From Porites lobata (Eukaryota > Cnidaria > Anthozoa > Scleractinia > Poritidae), in NCBI GenBank assembly GCA_942486035.1, contig CALNXK010000040.1:615001-679000 (forward strand): a DNA stretch of 64,000 nt, given 5' to 3'. The first letter of the stretch is position 1; the number at the start of each line of letters is the position of its first letter. A program made the translations under genes and the position numbers. A model generated the notes under the pieces. That model saw nothing but the letters and a program-made list of their open reading frames with translations. It had not been told where the DNA came from and made no database searches. Shown piece after piece: positions 12,653 through 27,300 of the stretch.

Positions 12653-15600
12653 TGCAAAATAAATTTGTCATGTTTGCTAGATCTAATCCCATACAAACTC
12701 AACGTCTATCCGAGTTTTTCGGCAAAATTAATCTGTAACGCATCTTTTAAAACAAAAGAAACTTTACGTAATTTTAGATCTATAATATATAGACTTAGCC
12801 AGGGCTAAAAGCGAAGCTCCCGTTAATAAATTTATCATTTAAATCAAACAATAAACTTGTAATCCACAAATCAGTTAACTTAAAGACACAGTCATGTGAC
12901 TTTTGAGGGAAAGGCTAAGTTATTTTAGAGTAAAACATCTTACATCGAGTTGATAGCCTTATATGTACACCCAGAAAATAGCAAACATCTTCGATCACAT
13001 TCAAGATCACAGTAGATTAGGCCTCGTAAACAAATTGTTGGAAAACAAGTCAGGCCGAATTTTTTTGCGTTCGACAGGTTTACTTTACAAATTCTTGCCA
13101 ACAAATCTAGGTTTGTGTAAACCAACCTTTTATACTTTTTATACATCATATCTGAGGTGACACAGTACTATTTATCATACAGACCTCGGACAGAATGCAG
13201 TATGTCACAATTTTTCAAGACAAATTGCACTCAGTCAATATTCAGGACGATCAATCTTGGGCTCTTAGCGAAACCGTTCAAAAAATTTCCAAAATCACCC
13301 ATACGGCCAGCCGGTTCTCATTTCTATAATATATAGTGCGAACTGTCAGTGTGTTCGAGTGTTTGAATGATATTTAATAGAGTTACGCTTCAACGTAATA
13401 ACGAATTTATTATTATTATTATTATTATTATTTTTGTCATTCAACGGTTTCAGTTATAACGATGTGTACTCTTATAAAGTGTTTGATACGCGCGACATTT
13501 TTGAGTACTTTTGCAAGCGATGTTTATGAACGATGAAAACAAGCGGCACAAACAAGCGATTAAAATTGCAAGAGAGACTACTAACAATCACTAAAATAAA
13601 TATCATTCGGTGAAACATCTACAAAGACAACAATTTTCATTTACGAAGACAAGTATTAACGTGTCTCTAAAAATCCTGAGTCCTTAAGCGTAAAGCTTAA
13701 GTTTATGTTTTAAGCCGGCTTCCCGGCACGGTGTTTACTGTTTTCAAAGATGAACTCCTCGAAGCGAAAAAAACGCTCAAAGTTTTCTTTCTATAGCCAA
13801 ATTTATGACTAAATATTCTTCGGAACGTTTTCTTTCTATTTGCGGTGAGAAAATATATCTCATAATTACTCAAGCTTACCATTCGAGATTCAGTTCGTGA
13901 AAGCTATCAAGGAAGGCCAAAGTTACTTGAGACTTTTAAACTTTCCTACGCATTAAGTAAGGTGAAAAACGAAAACGATGCCATCCAAAATCGAATTAAC
14001 GAATTTTGACAAGCGAGACATTTCTCAACCAACAACCCGTTAACCAAACCAACCATGAATAACAGAAGACTCTTGATAGCCGCTGTATTTCATTTTGTAC
14101 ATCCTGAGGAAAAAGACAGTTAAAACATCGCAAGTTGACTCGAAACTCTGTCAGCTTCAGCTGTCAAAGTAAACAACTTTCAAGATGCTACATAAATTTT
14201 ACGTATGAACTCACTTGTCAAATTTTGACCAATCAGAGCATAAAATTGGACGTAGAGCGTGACTAACGCGTGACCATGGTAAGAAAAGGTCTTCCCTGCC
14301 TGTATTATTAAAAAGCTGGCTGAATTTTTGCGTCCGAGGTCAGTTTGCAATCAAAATCCTAATAGTGTGGGTCAGAGTGACATAAACACAACATATTTGA
14401 TATGAATCATTGGAAAAAATAAACTTGAGCCTGCGATAATTTTAAACTGATAATTTGTCAGCGGATAACTCCAAAAAATACGCGACTCGACTTGACAGTG
14501 TTACATTACATTGATGTGCAATTAGTTTTGGGCTCCCAAACTAGCTAAAAAATGAGAGTAAACATTGGTATCCCTGTGGTGCGGACGGACGCTCGGTCGC
14601 TCGCTCAGTCGGTGTACGGTCACGTGATTACCAAATTTTCTGGGATAGGCAGATTTACTTAGGTATGGGGCACCGCCCACGCACGGCGCTTCGCTATAAC
14701 ATGCACGGTAGAAGAAACTACTCACAAATTCTTTAGACTCTGGAGGCCATTGAATACCTCTAACGGCAGCGCTTTAAGCAAGTTTTCCTGCAGACACCTA
14801 CAAAAAATAAATATTTACTTATAAACAAACACTTGCGTGGCAACAATTTATCAGAAGACGTTAAAGGAACAGTATTCCGTTACTGCGGATGCACCAAACT
14901 TTGATTTTTGGACCATGTCGCAAAATCAAAAGATGCGAGGAGAGTAATGATATATTGTTCTTGTTGAGTTTCGATTTGGGCGAAATCGGGAATTTTTGGC
15001 GTTACTTTTATTGCCGTTGGCCAGAGGACCAAAAGATGGGAAGCGCTTTGATGCCGACTGAAGGCTTATTTCTTCTGCCAGCTTCCATACAAGCTCAGAT
15101 AATTGTGAAAGAAATACGCAGAAATGAAACAGTAACAATAGACACTGTAAGAAAGACATGGATGTGACTGAGAAGATCTTGTGGAATTAAGCTTCGTGAA
15201 GCAGAATGTTTTGCAACGACGCGTTCATTACTAAACTTTTAAATGAACCTACCGAACGGCCGACAAAATCACAAACAGGCGCTTCATGTTTAGAAAAACT
15301 AGTGCAATGAAATCATATAATTTTTGACTAACCTTTACGATAATTCATCGCGTTGAGATTGCATTTCTATTTTTTCTTTCAAACGTTTGAGGCTAGAACG
15401 CGAGCAAATCAGGCAAATATTACTGGACTTGGAACAATTGACCTCTGACACGAGTTTCACATTAGAAAAGCTGTTTTTAAAGCGAGCGGAACAAGATTTT
15501 CGGGTCGAGAGGCGGCCCTATAGCGACAAAATCGCTATGAGTCTTCGTGCCGCGAGCCAAATTTTAAATAAGACAAAAAATCTTCTTGGAAAGTCTAAAG

Positions 15601-18600
15601 TATTCCTCAGTTGAGAATGTAAACAACAAATCTTCGTTGGCGGTGCGGTCCGGAAGGAAATCTTTTTTTTTTTTTTTTTTTTTTTTAATAACATTTATTC
15701 AATCAACAATCAACAATCAAAAATACTTACAAACACTACGATACTTACACGACTTACAATACAATATTTAGAATACAATAGACTAAGGTACTTACTCTGT
15801 TTACAATGTAAAGACTTACAATACTCAGTAATTACAACACTACCTACTCACTACTCACACTACAATGCACTATTTACAAGCAGTTCTAATTAGTAATTGT
15901 ACTTTAAAAAAAAACAACAAATGTAAACAACAAATCTTCGTTGGCGGTGCGGTCCGGAAGGAAATCTTGTCGAATCAATATGACAGCTCTATTGTCTTTT
16001 GAAGAAAAAACAGATGCCACTCGCACGTGCCCGCAGTCGGGGCACTGTGCCTTTAAATCACTTGATCTGTCTAACACCACCCAATAAGGCTTACGCTCCC
16101 TAATATTCACTGGTCCCCGCCTTTGAAACTCCTTGCCTACAAGTATAACTAATTCAAATTCCCTTAGAATATTTCGTAAAACCCTTAAGAACTCTATCCT
16201 CAATTGTTTCTCTAATTCATGATTATCTGACTAGCGCATAAAGAATTACGTTTTGTAAAAAAATATAGATATATTCTTAATTATGTCTGAAATTGTATTT
16301 CATTGCAGGGGTCATCCACTAGATTAGCCTTTGCTATTTGGATGATCTCAACTCGCTCTCTATTTTGTTGTCACAATTTTTCTTTTATTCCTTAGTTGTA
16401 CTGTGTTTAGATGCGTATTTGAATTTAACCTTTATGTTAAGTAAAACTGAGTTGACTTTATAAATCATCGTCTTGTCTTGTCTGTCTTGACTTGTCTTCT
16501 TATTTAGTCCTTGAGTTTTTGCAGTGAACCGAAACACTGACGTATTATTTTATGGAGAAAATTCAGCTTCATTTTTTCCAATAGCTGAGGGAATCCTCGC
16601 TCGCCGATATTGGTCTAGAGCTATGGTCTATGAGAGTATAGACAATGGAAATAACGTAACATATCTCGCAGTGCCGGTTGTTTTGTTGTTGGTTTTTCGT
16701 AAAAAAATAAATGTTATTGTAAAAACCAATAGACCACAATTTTCCATGGTCTACACTCTTATAGACCATAGAAATGACGCCATAATTTGTTCAAAACTTT
16801 GCAGTGAAACCACCTCGCCTGCAGCTCGTGGTTCCACTTCAGTTTAATAACGTCATTTCTATGGCCTAAATTGTGGTCTAGTAGTTAAATAATGTCTAGC
16901 AATTTCAACAGCCCTTTATGCATGCATATGATTACCTCAGGACGAGTAAATTTCACCACCAAGGCGCGTTTGTGAACTAAAGTTTTTGCATTAGCACTTT
17001 TTTCGTGCGTGAGAATTCAATTCAACTATACTGCCTTGGAAATAAATTTTTGTGAAACTTCGCTGATTTTTAATTTCACAGCGAGGCTTAATGGTGAATT
17101 TGCTTGTGTGTCGTAAACATGCATAGGAACTCTTTATTTTCATTTTTTATGCATTTGATTATGAGGTCAGCCATTAAAATTACATATATGAATTACATAA
17201 GCATCGTCCTGGAGACTCCGTGGGCAAAATGCTTTTTAGGTAATACACGTGTTCATAAGTATCTATCTGTGTAATATTACTAGCCTGCGTAGCAAGGGCT
17301 TGAAGGAAGTTCTCTCAGGAAAGAACGGGCGCGCAAGTCTTCCTTTCGCGCCTCATTCTTTCTCGCATATTACTTCGAAGCGCCTGCTACTGACGCAGGC
17401 TACAAATTAAATTAACACGCTATTTCTGTGACCTGAATTTTTTCCTAATGGATTGCACTCTCATTGGTTACTTTGGGATCACATGACAACTTAAAATAAA
17501 ATTGTTTCCCGCCGTCCTTGGCGGGGAACATTGCATCAAAGGGGAAACGTGCAATTTTTCCCGCGAATGTTGGCCTTTTCATGTTGACATTTACCCTTTT
17601 AGTGCTTGGTTCCCTAGGGACGGCTTGTTTAAGTTTATTACTGTTTTTAAACTAGGAAATTACCACATTTTCATTCACTATATGTCTCATGAAGCTAAAC
17701 TGTACTTACAGACTTTCCAGGTTTTGGAGCCCATGAAATATATCAACATGAAGCTGGTTGATCTTGTTATTGTCAAGAGACCTTGTGAAAAATTGTAAAG
17801 GGACAATTAAAGAATTCAAAAGCTGGCGTTCTGAGTGCTATCACCTTGTCAGTGCGAATCAAGGAATTGTATGTTCTGCTCGGATATTTCGAACATTGAC
17901 CATTCAGCGCTTGAAACTACGATACTGGTAGGCTCGTTGCAGGGGCGGATCCAAAAAGTTAAAAAAGGTTAAGGGGGCACTTAGAAGCTATATAGATACC
18001 ATTTATTTTACTGAGAATTCGTTATACGGAATCTCACAGAAAAATTTCGCAGTCCTCTCGGGCAAAACCTTAAACCGCCCACGCATTAAAATGTAGTTGA
18101 TGTTAACAGTAAGACACAGTTCTAGACTGCATCACTGTACAGCTGCAAGGGATCACTCACCATTGAGAAAGAAGGTTATGCTGGTAGGAAATGGGAGAAT
18201 TGTATTTGTTTGCAGACAATATTTTTACGGGTACACGACGTATTTTAGCTGAGAGGAGTGGGCCTTATTTTGATAGGAGATTTTTTGTCTTTCATAGGAA
18301 ATCATTCCGCAAAAGAATCTTTCTTAAGCAAAGTCGCTACTGTATTGGTTATTCCACTGAAGACAGAAAGCAACGAAATACCACTGACATCTTTAGTGAT
18401 GATGTTGAACATAACAAAATTAATCGACTTTGAGAAATGTTAACAAACCAAATTAAGCAGCACAATCATGTATTTTCCTCTGTTATTCTAAGTACACCTT
18501 TTGCTGTTCATTACGAGAAAATACGCAATCATTTGCGTAAAACCGCGACCAATAGCGCGAAGATACATTCATTAGCGCGAAAAAGCAAACATTTGCGCAT

Positions 18601-21600
18601 AAATCAGATTCAATTACGATTTTTGCATTTTAATCAACATTCAATAACACTTTTGGGCATTCATATGGGTCATTGGGCATACAAAAGAGAAAAATATACT
18701 TTCATTAACGCCAACATCAAAGTCATTAACACCATCTTGAAAGTCAATAGGGACAACTGACATACATTAAAGTGCAAGCACTATTCATTAACATTTTTAT
18801 GACACTGTTTACAATTCAATAGCATTCCTGGACAACCTTAGGATGGATAAGACAAACATAAATGCGCTTGTACAATCAATTGAGTGTTCTTTACATTTAA
18901 TATGCAAAAAACGATTTTCAATTAAACAATAGAAATTCCCCCCAATATTGGCCCGAATTTCACTCCGTTAAATGTATATCCCTCAAAAACCTCGCTATTC
19001 AAACATTTTGGGAGGTAGGTTTGTATGAAATGGTACCCCTTCGCACATTTAGCTGCGGTCACAATGTCATGTTTCTGCGCAGAGCTTCAAGCAATGCAGT
19101 TGTTGTTTCCGAACTCCGCTAGCGGGATTGCTAGGACTTTGCCCTCATTCCTGTTATACATCTTTAAATTTCCGGACTCGAGATGTCGGCCTTTGGTGTC
19201 GCTTTCAGACAACTTAAATCCTTTTCAACGATATCGAGGGGGAAAGCATAAGCTGTGTATGTGGGGCGGGAATGGCCAAATCTAGGTGGGCTGGCACCCC
19301 GTCATACGCAAAGACCACCGATTTATCGGGATCCATTATTTCCTCGCCCGTGCCAGAAAAAAAACCGACACAGTATTCATTACTCTAGCAGATGCCGACG
19401 AAAACATTAATAGGTGATATTGCCATGGTCATAGTCAAGTTTCGTCCTCTTTGGCCGCACACTTAGCGGTACGCCCTCCACTCCCTGTCGCGCCCCACCA
19501 TGACTTCTGGCCGTCTAAGGAAAATGTATACCCGCAGCCGTCGACGAACAAGCAGTGGCGAAGTACGGCGTGATTCTTTAAACAAATTCAGGCCAATTTT
19601 GGGGGGAATTTCTATTGTTTAATTGAAAATCGTTTTTTGCATATTAAATGTAAAGAACACTCAATTGATTGTACAAGCGCATTAATGTTTGTCTTATCCA
19701 TCCTAAGGTTGTCCAGGAATGCTATTGAATTGTAAACAGTGTCATAAAAATATTAATGAATAGTGCTTGCACTTTAATGTATGTCAGTTGTCCCTATTGA
19801 CTGTCAAGATGGTGTTAATGACTTTGATGTTGGCGTTAATGAAAGTATATTTTTCTCTTTTGTATGCCCAATGACCCATATGAATGCCCAAAAGTGTTAT
19901 TGAATGTTGATTAAAATGCAAAAATCGTTATTGAATCTGATTTATGCGCAAATGTTCGCTTTTTCGCGCTAATGAATGTATCTTCGCGCTATTGGTCGCG
20001 GTTTTACGCAAATGATTGCGTATTTTCTAGTAATGAACAGCAAAAGGTGTAATTAGTCGCAGTTGTTTTCGTTTCACACCTGCCGCACCCACTATTGTGC
20101 ATTCTGTTTTACATGGATGTCCTGATTGGCCAGTTATTAGTACTTATACTCTCCACTGTCTCTTGAGTACCATTCACGCTCGCAGTTCCAGACAGTTAAT
20201 TCATCTTTCTGGTTTGTGTTTTCCTATTCGTGTGATGCCCAACGACCAAAAACAGAGCGAAGGTTCGTCCGGGCCGGCTGAAGTAAGCCAAACGTCTTCA
20301 GGTGATAGTGGAGGCAACTCAGCAGTCGTTGATCAAGTCTTTTCCATGTTTAAGGATTTTCTTGAGAAAAAATTAGAAGATAAAGGGAAGCAAATCGAAC
20401 AAAGGAGTAAGCTAGCACAGCTAAAGTTCAAAGGGAACCAGAAACAATTTGAGCTTAATGCCGAATTAAATGCCATTTTTGAAAGCATTGAAATTGAAAG
20501 TGAAAGCATCGAGCCCCATTTTTTCGCAAACCAAGACGTTTCCCAAGAAGGCAAGCAACGTATTCGAAAGCGACAGAAGCTGATAAAAATCGCTGATAAA
20601 AGTAGGAACGGCTGGCAGGTTGTAGCCAAGTACGAGTCGGACGAACTTGCATCCGGCTCCGAAGATGAAAAGCGTCTTAAGAAGGCAAGAGAAGCGGAGA
20701 GCCGCAAGAGACGTCAAAAGGAACCTAAATACCTTAACACCTTATATCTATATTTTCCTCTAAACACGCTTATATACTTAAATAAACGACGTTTTTCTTT
20801 ATTTCTTAAAATGCCGCCTAGTATTTAAATTGCCCGTGGGGGAAATCTCTATTCCTCATAAGCTCGGCTTCTCGGAGATTTCCCCGCCACAGTCACTCCT
20901 CCCAAGTAATGTACAAATTTTAAATTTAATGTTTATTAACTTATTTATTATCATTTTTATTCTGCTTGTAATTCATTCTGTGTGGCAAAATAATAAATAA
21001 AATAAAATAAAAGGAACAACTCTCCAGTGATCGTGGAAAGAAACTAAGAACTGCTTTGGGCGCTGATAATCAGCTTTTTCGTAGTAAGAAAAAGAGCCTC
21101 CTCTTTACTTTGTATATTCATATGTGTTTTGGATCCACTTGCGCATCCTACCATATTTCTCGTGTGATTTGTTTGTATTACGGGAATCTAAGGGTAAAAT
21201 GATTTACATTCGTTTGAGCGAAGCGAATTAAAACGTAAAAGTATTTTCTGCTGTTATTCCAAGTAATCAGTCGCCAAGTAATTAGTCGCAGTTGTTTTCG
21301 TTTCACACCTGCCGCACCCACTATTGTGCATTCCGTTTTACATGGGTGTCCTGATTGGCCAGTTATTAGTACTTATACTCTCCGCTGTCTCTTGAGTACC
21401 ATTCACGCTCGCAGTTCCATACAGTTTATTCATCTTTCTGGTTTACGCCCCTCCTCCGGTTTACTACAGGTTTCGTCATTGCTTTTATCTTTCAGGCCGT
21501 AGAGACGCTTCTGGCGACTTCTTTCGTTGTTTCAAATGCAGCAAATTTGGACACTGGACCGAGGACTGTAGATCCATGTTCTGGCCGGGAAGCTACCAGT

Positions 21601-24026
21601 CCCTTAGTTACAAGAGGGTGTGAATGGGGTTAACCGACTAGCGACAAAGGGCGAAAAATATTACTGACTACCGACAGGAAAAATATTAACCGACTACCGA
21701 CATGGGCTGATATTATCAATATTTTTTCCAGAAAACAGGGTTGGACACTTAATTTTGAGAGCACTCGCCATTCGGGCGAGTAACCCTCAAAATGCACTCG
21801 CCCGGATAAGTTTTCACTCGCCCAAAAGTTAGTTCGCCGTTAGCTCGAGGAAGTAAGCAACCTCTTTAAATTTATGACTCATCAGATGGCCTAAGGGAAA
21901 GAATTTCCTTTTTTTGTTGTTGATACAGGTACATTGCTACAGCCAATATCAAAATCACAAAGTCACACCTTAAAGATGCTACCGACTTTATAAATTTTAT
22001 TGAAAAGTCAAAGGTGAAAAAACCGAACGTTTTTTTCTTAGATTAACCCTCAAAGAAAATGCTTTCCCGTTTAATGTAAAGAACTATCAGTACAAACCCA
22101 CGTTACCGCGATGAGCAGAAAGACAGCAGTTTCCTTTCCAACATTTTCATGGCACATATTGAAACACAAAGTTTAAGCAAAACCGTCTTTAAACCAACAG
22201 TTTGAAAACGCTACATAAATGACATTTTTTCCCTATGGGACATAAGTAAACCAGACATCGTAGCTTTCTTCGCGGAACAAGTAAACTTACATGCCCTCTT
22301 ATGAAATTCAAGGCCGAAAGATCTGAAAATGACACATTCCTTTTAGAAACGGTTGTATACCGAGGTACAACATTCAGCGAAAAAATGAGAAAAAGCTATC
22401 TTTGACGTAAAGACGCATTTGAAACGGAAACCTTACAGACGTTTACAGTATATACAATTTCACCTCATATCACCCACCAATTGTTAAAGCGCCTGTTTGA
22501 CAAAGGAGAAGCCTTGAGAATCCTACGAACAAACTCCTCTGAGGAAGTATTTCAGATTTCAAAAGCGCTTGTTGGACAGAGGCTAGGCACCCAATTTTGA
22601 AAGAAAAATTGCTATTAGAAGTAAGACTCACAGAAAGGAAGGCAGCGCTCCTGAAAAAAAACAACCACGCAAGGCAATATTTCAGTCTTTTTCTTCCTGA
22701 CACAATCCTAGCCCTTAGTGTCTATAAAAAAGAAGCTTTAATGAAGAAGTGGAATCTCATACAAAACCAGCCACTACCTTGCCAAAATTTTAAAGAACCA
22801 CCTAAAGTGCTATTTCTTTGAGGAACGAAAATTATGGCAAAGGACATGCTTGTTAGAACCAAAACATGAGAGGGATAGATGTGCAGCCTGTCATCCCTTG
22901 CAGTTTTTCAATGAAAATAATTTAAGTCACCAAAAGGCTAGAGTCCAGTAAGTAATGAAATAATTACTTTTTACTGTGCCCTGTAGTCGACATGGGGAAA
23001 CCAAGTTCGCATTTACAATAAAAGCTTGGGTGATTTTATCAGTACTAATTATTCATTTAATGGCAAACAATGATGAAGTAAACGTTCATGTTGCATAAAA
23101 AACAAGAGTTAATGAACGGTTTAGGCGCAATCAAATGATGCATTCTTGCAAGTTTTACTCTTTCCTTAGGGATCAAAGTCTTGAAAAGTGGGTGAAATAC
23201 ATAAAAAATATAAATAATTAACAAGCGTTTTTACTTATTAACTGAGATTTTCCGACAACCGGCGAAAATCGAAAAGTTTAACCGACTACCGACAAAGATC
23301 GAAAATTTTAACCGACTACCGACAAAATTACTGAATTTTAACCGACAACCGACAAGTGGACCCCCCCATTCAGACCCTCTTACAATACTTGCCGTGGAAT
23401 CTCCTACAACAAGCCAACTGCAGGCCAATCAACTCAACCAAAGCAATGAAGATGACTTGGCGCAGGTAGATCAAATTACACAGAATTACGAACTTGAAAG
23501 CGGACATTCATTTAGTGTTAAGGGTAATTTAAAGAATAATTTAGGTTTCTGGAGATCTATAGGTGGTCCGGATTTTATTTGTCTATTATTGAAAACGGCT
23601 ACAGCCTGCCGTTCATCAGTTTTCCGTTGGCTGTAAAGCTAAGAAATAATAAGTCAGCTCGACTTCATGTTGATTTTGTGGACCAAGCTGTTCTTGAGCT
23701 TGTTAACTATGGTCGGGTGCGTATGGTTAATGAGCAGCCTTTTGTTGTAAATCCCTTGTCAGTTTCTATACAGCCATGCGGTAAGAAGAGGTTAGTTCTT
23801 GATTTGCCCCATGTCAATAAGTCATTAATTAAGCAAAGTGTTAAGTACGAGGACTGGAAAATTGCTATGTTTTATTTTGCGAAAGACGCGTACATGGTTT
23901 CCTTTGATTTGAAAAGCGGTTATCACCATATCGACATTGCGCAAGAGCACCAAACTGTTCTGGGGTTTTCGTGGCGGGCGCCTGATTCCATTAATGAAGT
24001 ATTTTTTTTGTTTTCACTGTGCTCCT

Positions 24027-24102
<76 letters not shown>

Positions 24103-24351
24103 TAATTTTTTTTATATACAAAAATAAAATCTTTATTACAAAACCTCAATTAAAATCCTATTTACAATCAACCTGCTATTACAAAAGATCTAATTAATTC
24201 ATCAAAACACTATCTACAATTCCTTCATTAGAGATCAAAAACAATCCTATATGTAATAAGTGAAGAAAGAAAAAAAAAACTATTCATTTACAAATTCTAA
24301 AAAATAGAAGTAACTTAACCTTACATAAAAGAAGAGGAAATAGATATAATC

Positions 24352-24399
<48 letters not shown>

Positions 24400-27300
24400 C
24401 AGAACCCGGACCCGACTGTGGAAGCAGTTAGAGAATTTGAAGATCACGCCATGGCATCAGGCCACCAGTCGCTCGTAAAGGAAGCAGCTTAGTACGCTGA
24501 AGAACTCAACATCACCCTTCAGCTTGATACCCTAAATCCCGTGTGTGTTACAACAGATGGAAAGGTGGTAACTGCAGCAAGAGCTGGGAATCTGTTGAAG
24601 CAATCTCAAGAGAAGCAGTTCTTGGAGATCGCTAAAGACAAAAAGTGGCAAGGAAAGTTATTCCGTATCAGATGGGAAGATGAGAGCCTAAGCATAGCCA
24701 GCTGCTTTGCATGGTTAAAAGGTTGGGCTACATGCCCTACACATACCATCGCGGGCATGTATGAACTGTATGAGCAGTTGTTACCTACGAAGCTCTACAC
24801 AAAGGAGAAGACGCAAACCTCCACCGACGGCGAAGTTCTATGCAGGTTATGTGGGAAGGTAGCTGAGAGCGTTGCACCTGTACTGGCTGGATGTTCCTCC
24901 CTGGCGCAAACCAAGTACCTATACAGGCATAATGCAGGTTTGAAGATTCTGTTTTTTGAGCTCCTGCTAGAGCATGGGTTAATGGAAGAGGTTCCACCAT
25001 GGTACTCCCCGGTGATGCCAAAACCAGCCTACCAGAACACCACGAGTGAGGCGTTTTGGGATATTCCCATCTATGCAGAGCACAACGAAGTTAGAGCAAA
25101 TCGGATCGACGCGCGACTTGTCAACCACGAGAGGAAAGAAGTCTGCACAATTGAAATGAGCTGCCCATGGATTGACAGTAGAGCTAAGAAAGATGAGGAA
25201 AAGACACTCAAGTATGGGCCCATGATGTGGGAGCTGAAGCAGAGATACAATGGTTACAGGGTTGAACAGTACAACGTAATAATTGACGTACTGGGGGGTT
25301 ACTCTAAACACCTAGAGAAGTCGGTGAGGAAGCTACTTGGAGCGAGAGCACGGAGCGTACTTGAGCGAATGCAGAAGTCGGTCATCTCAAACACTTTAAA
25401 CATTGCCAGAACATTTAAGATAAATACTTAGATAGGGCGCTATAGACTTCAGTTTTTAGGTTTTTGTTTTTTCTCTAGAAATCTAGAAACACAAGCTTGC
25501 TGACGTTTTTACTTAGATTTTTTAGAACATTAGAGTGTGATATTATTATAAATATGTTTTTAGTAGAGATAGCGAAGGTTTTACAGAGTATCAGAATTTA
25601 ATAATATTCTAAATTGTTTTTTTAGTAAAGAGATTTATATCACTATGTATAAGCTTTTAGTAGAGATAGCGAAGGTTTTACAGAGTATCAGAATTTAATA
25701 ATATTCTAAATTGGCTTTTTAAGTAGAGAGATTCATATCACTATATATTTTAGGATTGTATTAGGTTTCGTATCGACCTTTTTTTACTTCTAAGTATAGC
25801 TTCTCAAGTGGTGTAGGTTACGCTATGCGCCCTATACTACTCATAATGTGGACAGCATTCCAAAGTTTCATACTGCGACATAATAATAACTTTAATAGTA
25901 ACATCTTCGTGAGGTTTTTCAGGAACTATTTACAAACGATTTACAATTTATAAAAGCAAAAATGACAATAAAAACTCGAAATCACAATTTATGGTGGTAT
26001 TCTACCAAATTCTAGAGCTTATGAAGGAAATGTCTGCCTCAATAGTGTGTCTTTCAGGGCGCGCTTGAAAGATGCCAATGAGGCACTTTGCCTGAGTTTA
26101 TTATGCAAGTTATTCCATGTGTAGGCCCCTCTGTAGGAAAATGTGCGCTGGCCTATAGCCGTTCTGTATAGCGGAATCTGCAAAGAGTTCCGTGTACGAG
26201 TGTTACGAGTATGTATATTTGAGCGCTTGGTAAACTTGCTCGTTAAGTATTGAGGCGCAAGATCGTTCTGACATTTAAAGGTCAAAACGGAGTCTCTATA
26301 GAATAATTGTTCTTTAACAGGAAGCCAGTTTAGCTCTCGAAGCAAAGGTGTTACGTGGTCAAACTTCCTAGAGTTTGTTACGATCTTGCTGGCAAAATTC
26401 TGAATAGATTGTAATCTGTTTATATTCTGGAGTGTGGTATTTGACCATACAGATGAGCAGTAAAGCATCTTACTAAAGACTAATGACGTTATAAACAACT
26501 CTAGTGTTTCCTTGTTGAAGCTCCTTTTGACTCTATTTATTTGGCAAAGCTTTGCGAAACAGGATGACACTACACATGAAATATGGTGATCGTAGGTCAG
26601 ATGGGGGTCAAGAAAGACTCCCAAGTCCTTGGCAGAGTCTGTTGGCTTCAGTGTTTTACCTACGAATACCACTCTAGGGTCTTCTGGTAACCTGCTTAAC
26701 ATCTGTCTGGTACCGAGGAAAAGGAATTTAGTTTTATCGGGATTGATAAGTAGATGGTTCTCACAGCACCATTGAGCTACACTGTGAAGGTCTTGTTCGA
26801 GCTTTTCAATGGCAGCATCAAGCTCAACGAGAGGAAATGACATGAATAGCTTTGAGTCATCCACATACGATTCTAGGTTGCAAAACGTCGGTACCGTGGG
26901 TAAATCGTTGAGATAAATGCAGAACAAAAATGGTGATAGGATTGCGCCTTGAGGAACTCCGAGAGTTATAGGTAGAGTGTCAGAGTAGGCGGAGCCAACT
27001 CTCATGTATTGCCTGCGACCAGTTAAATAGCTCTTGAACCATTTGACAGTAGAGCGTGAGGCTCCTAAGATGGAGAGTTTGTGGAGCAACCTTGCATGGT
27101 CTATACTGTCGACGGCTTTGGATAGATGTAATAGTACTAGTGCTGTTATCTGCTTTTTATCCATTGCTTCGAGTATCTTATCCGTGAGCAGGATGTTTAA
27201 GGTCTCTGTAGAGTGAGCTTTTTTATTGCCGCTTTGGTGTGAGGTAAGGCGGTTGTTTTTTGTGAGATAGGCGCTGAACTGATTCAAAACAATCCTTTCG

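Noticed and set aside
12505..12808. Isoleucine-run frames
   Set aside because: Artefact of the (TAA)n microsatellite.
21122..21445. Ordinary LTR of a Ty3/gypsy element
   Set aside because: The protein context (tyrosine recombinase, RNase H, DIRS-type RT) and a 3'-end-plus-5'-end order point to DIRS/PAT-type split repeats instead.
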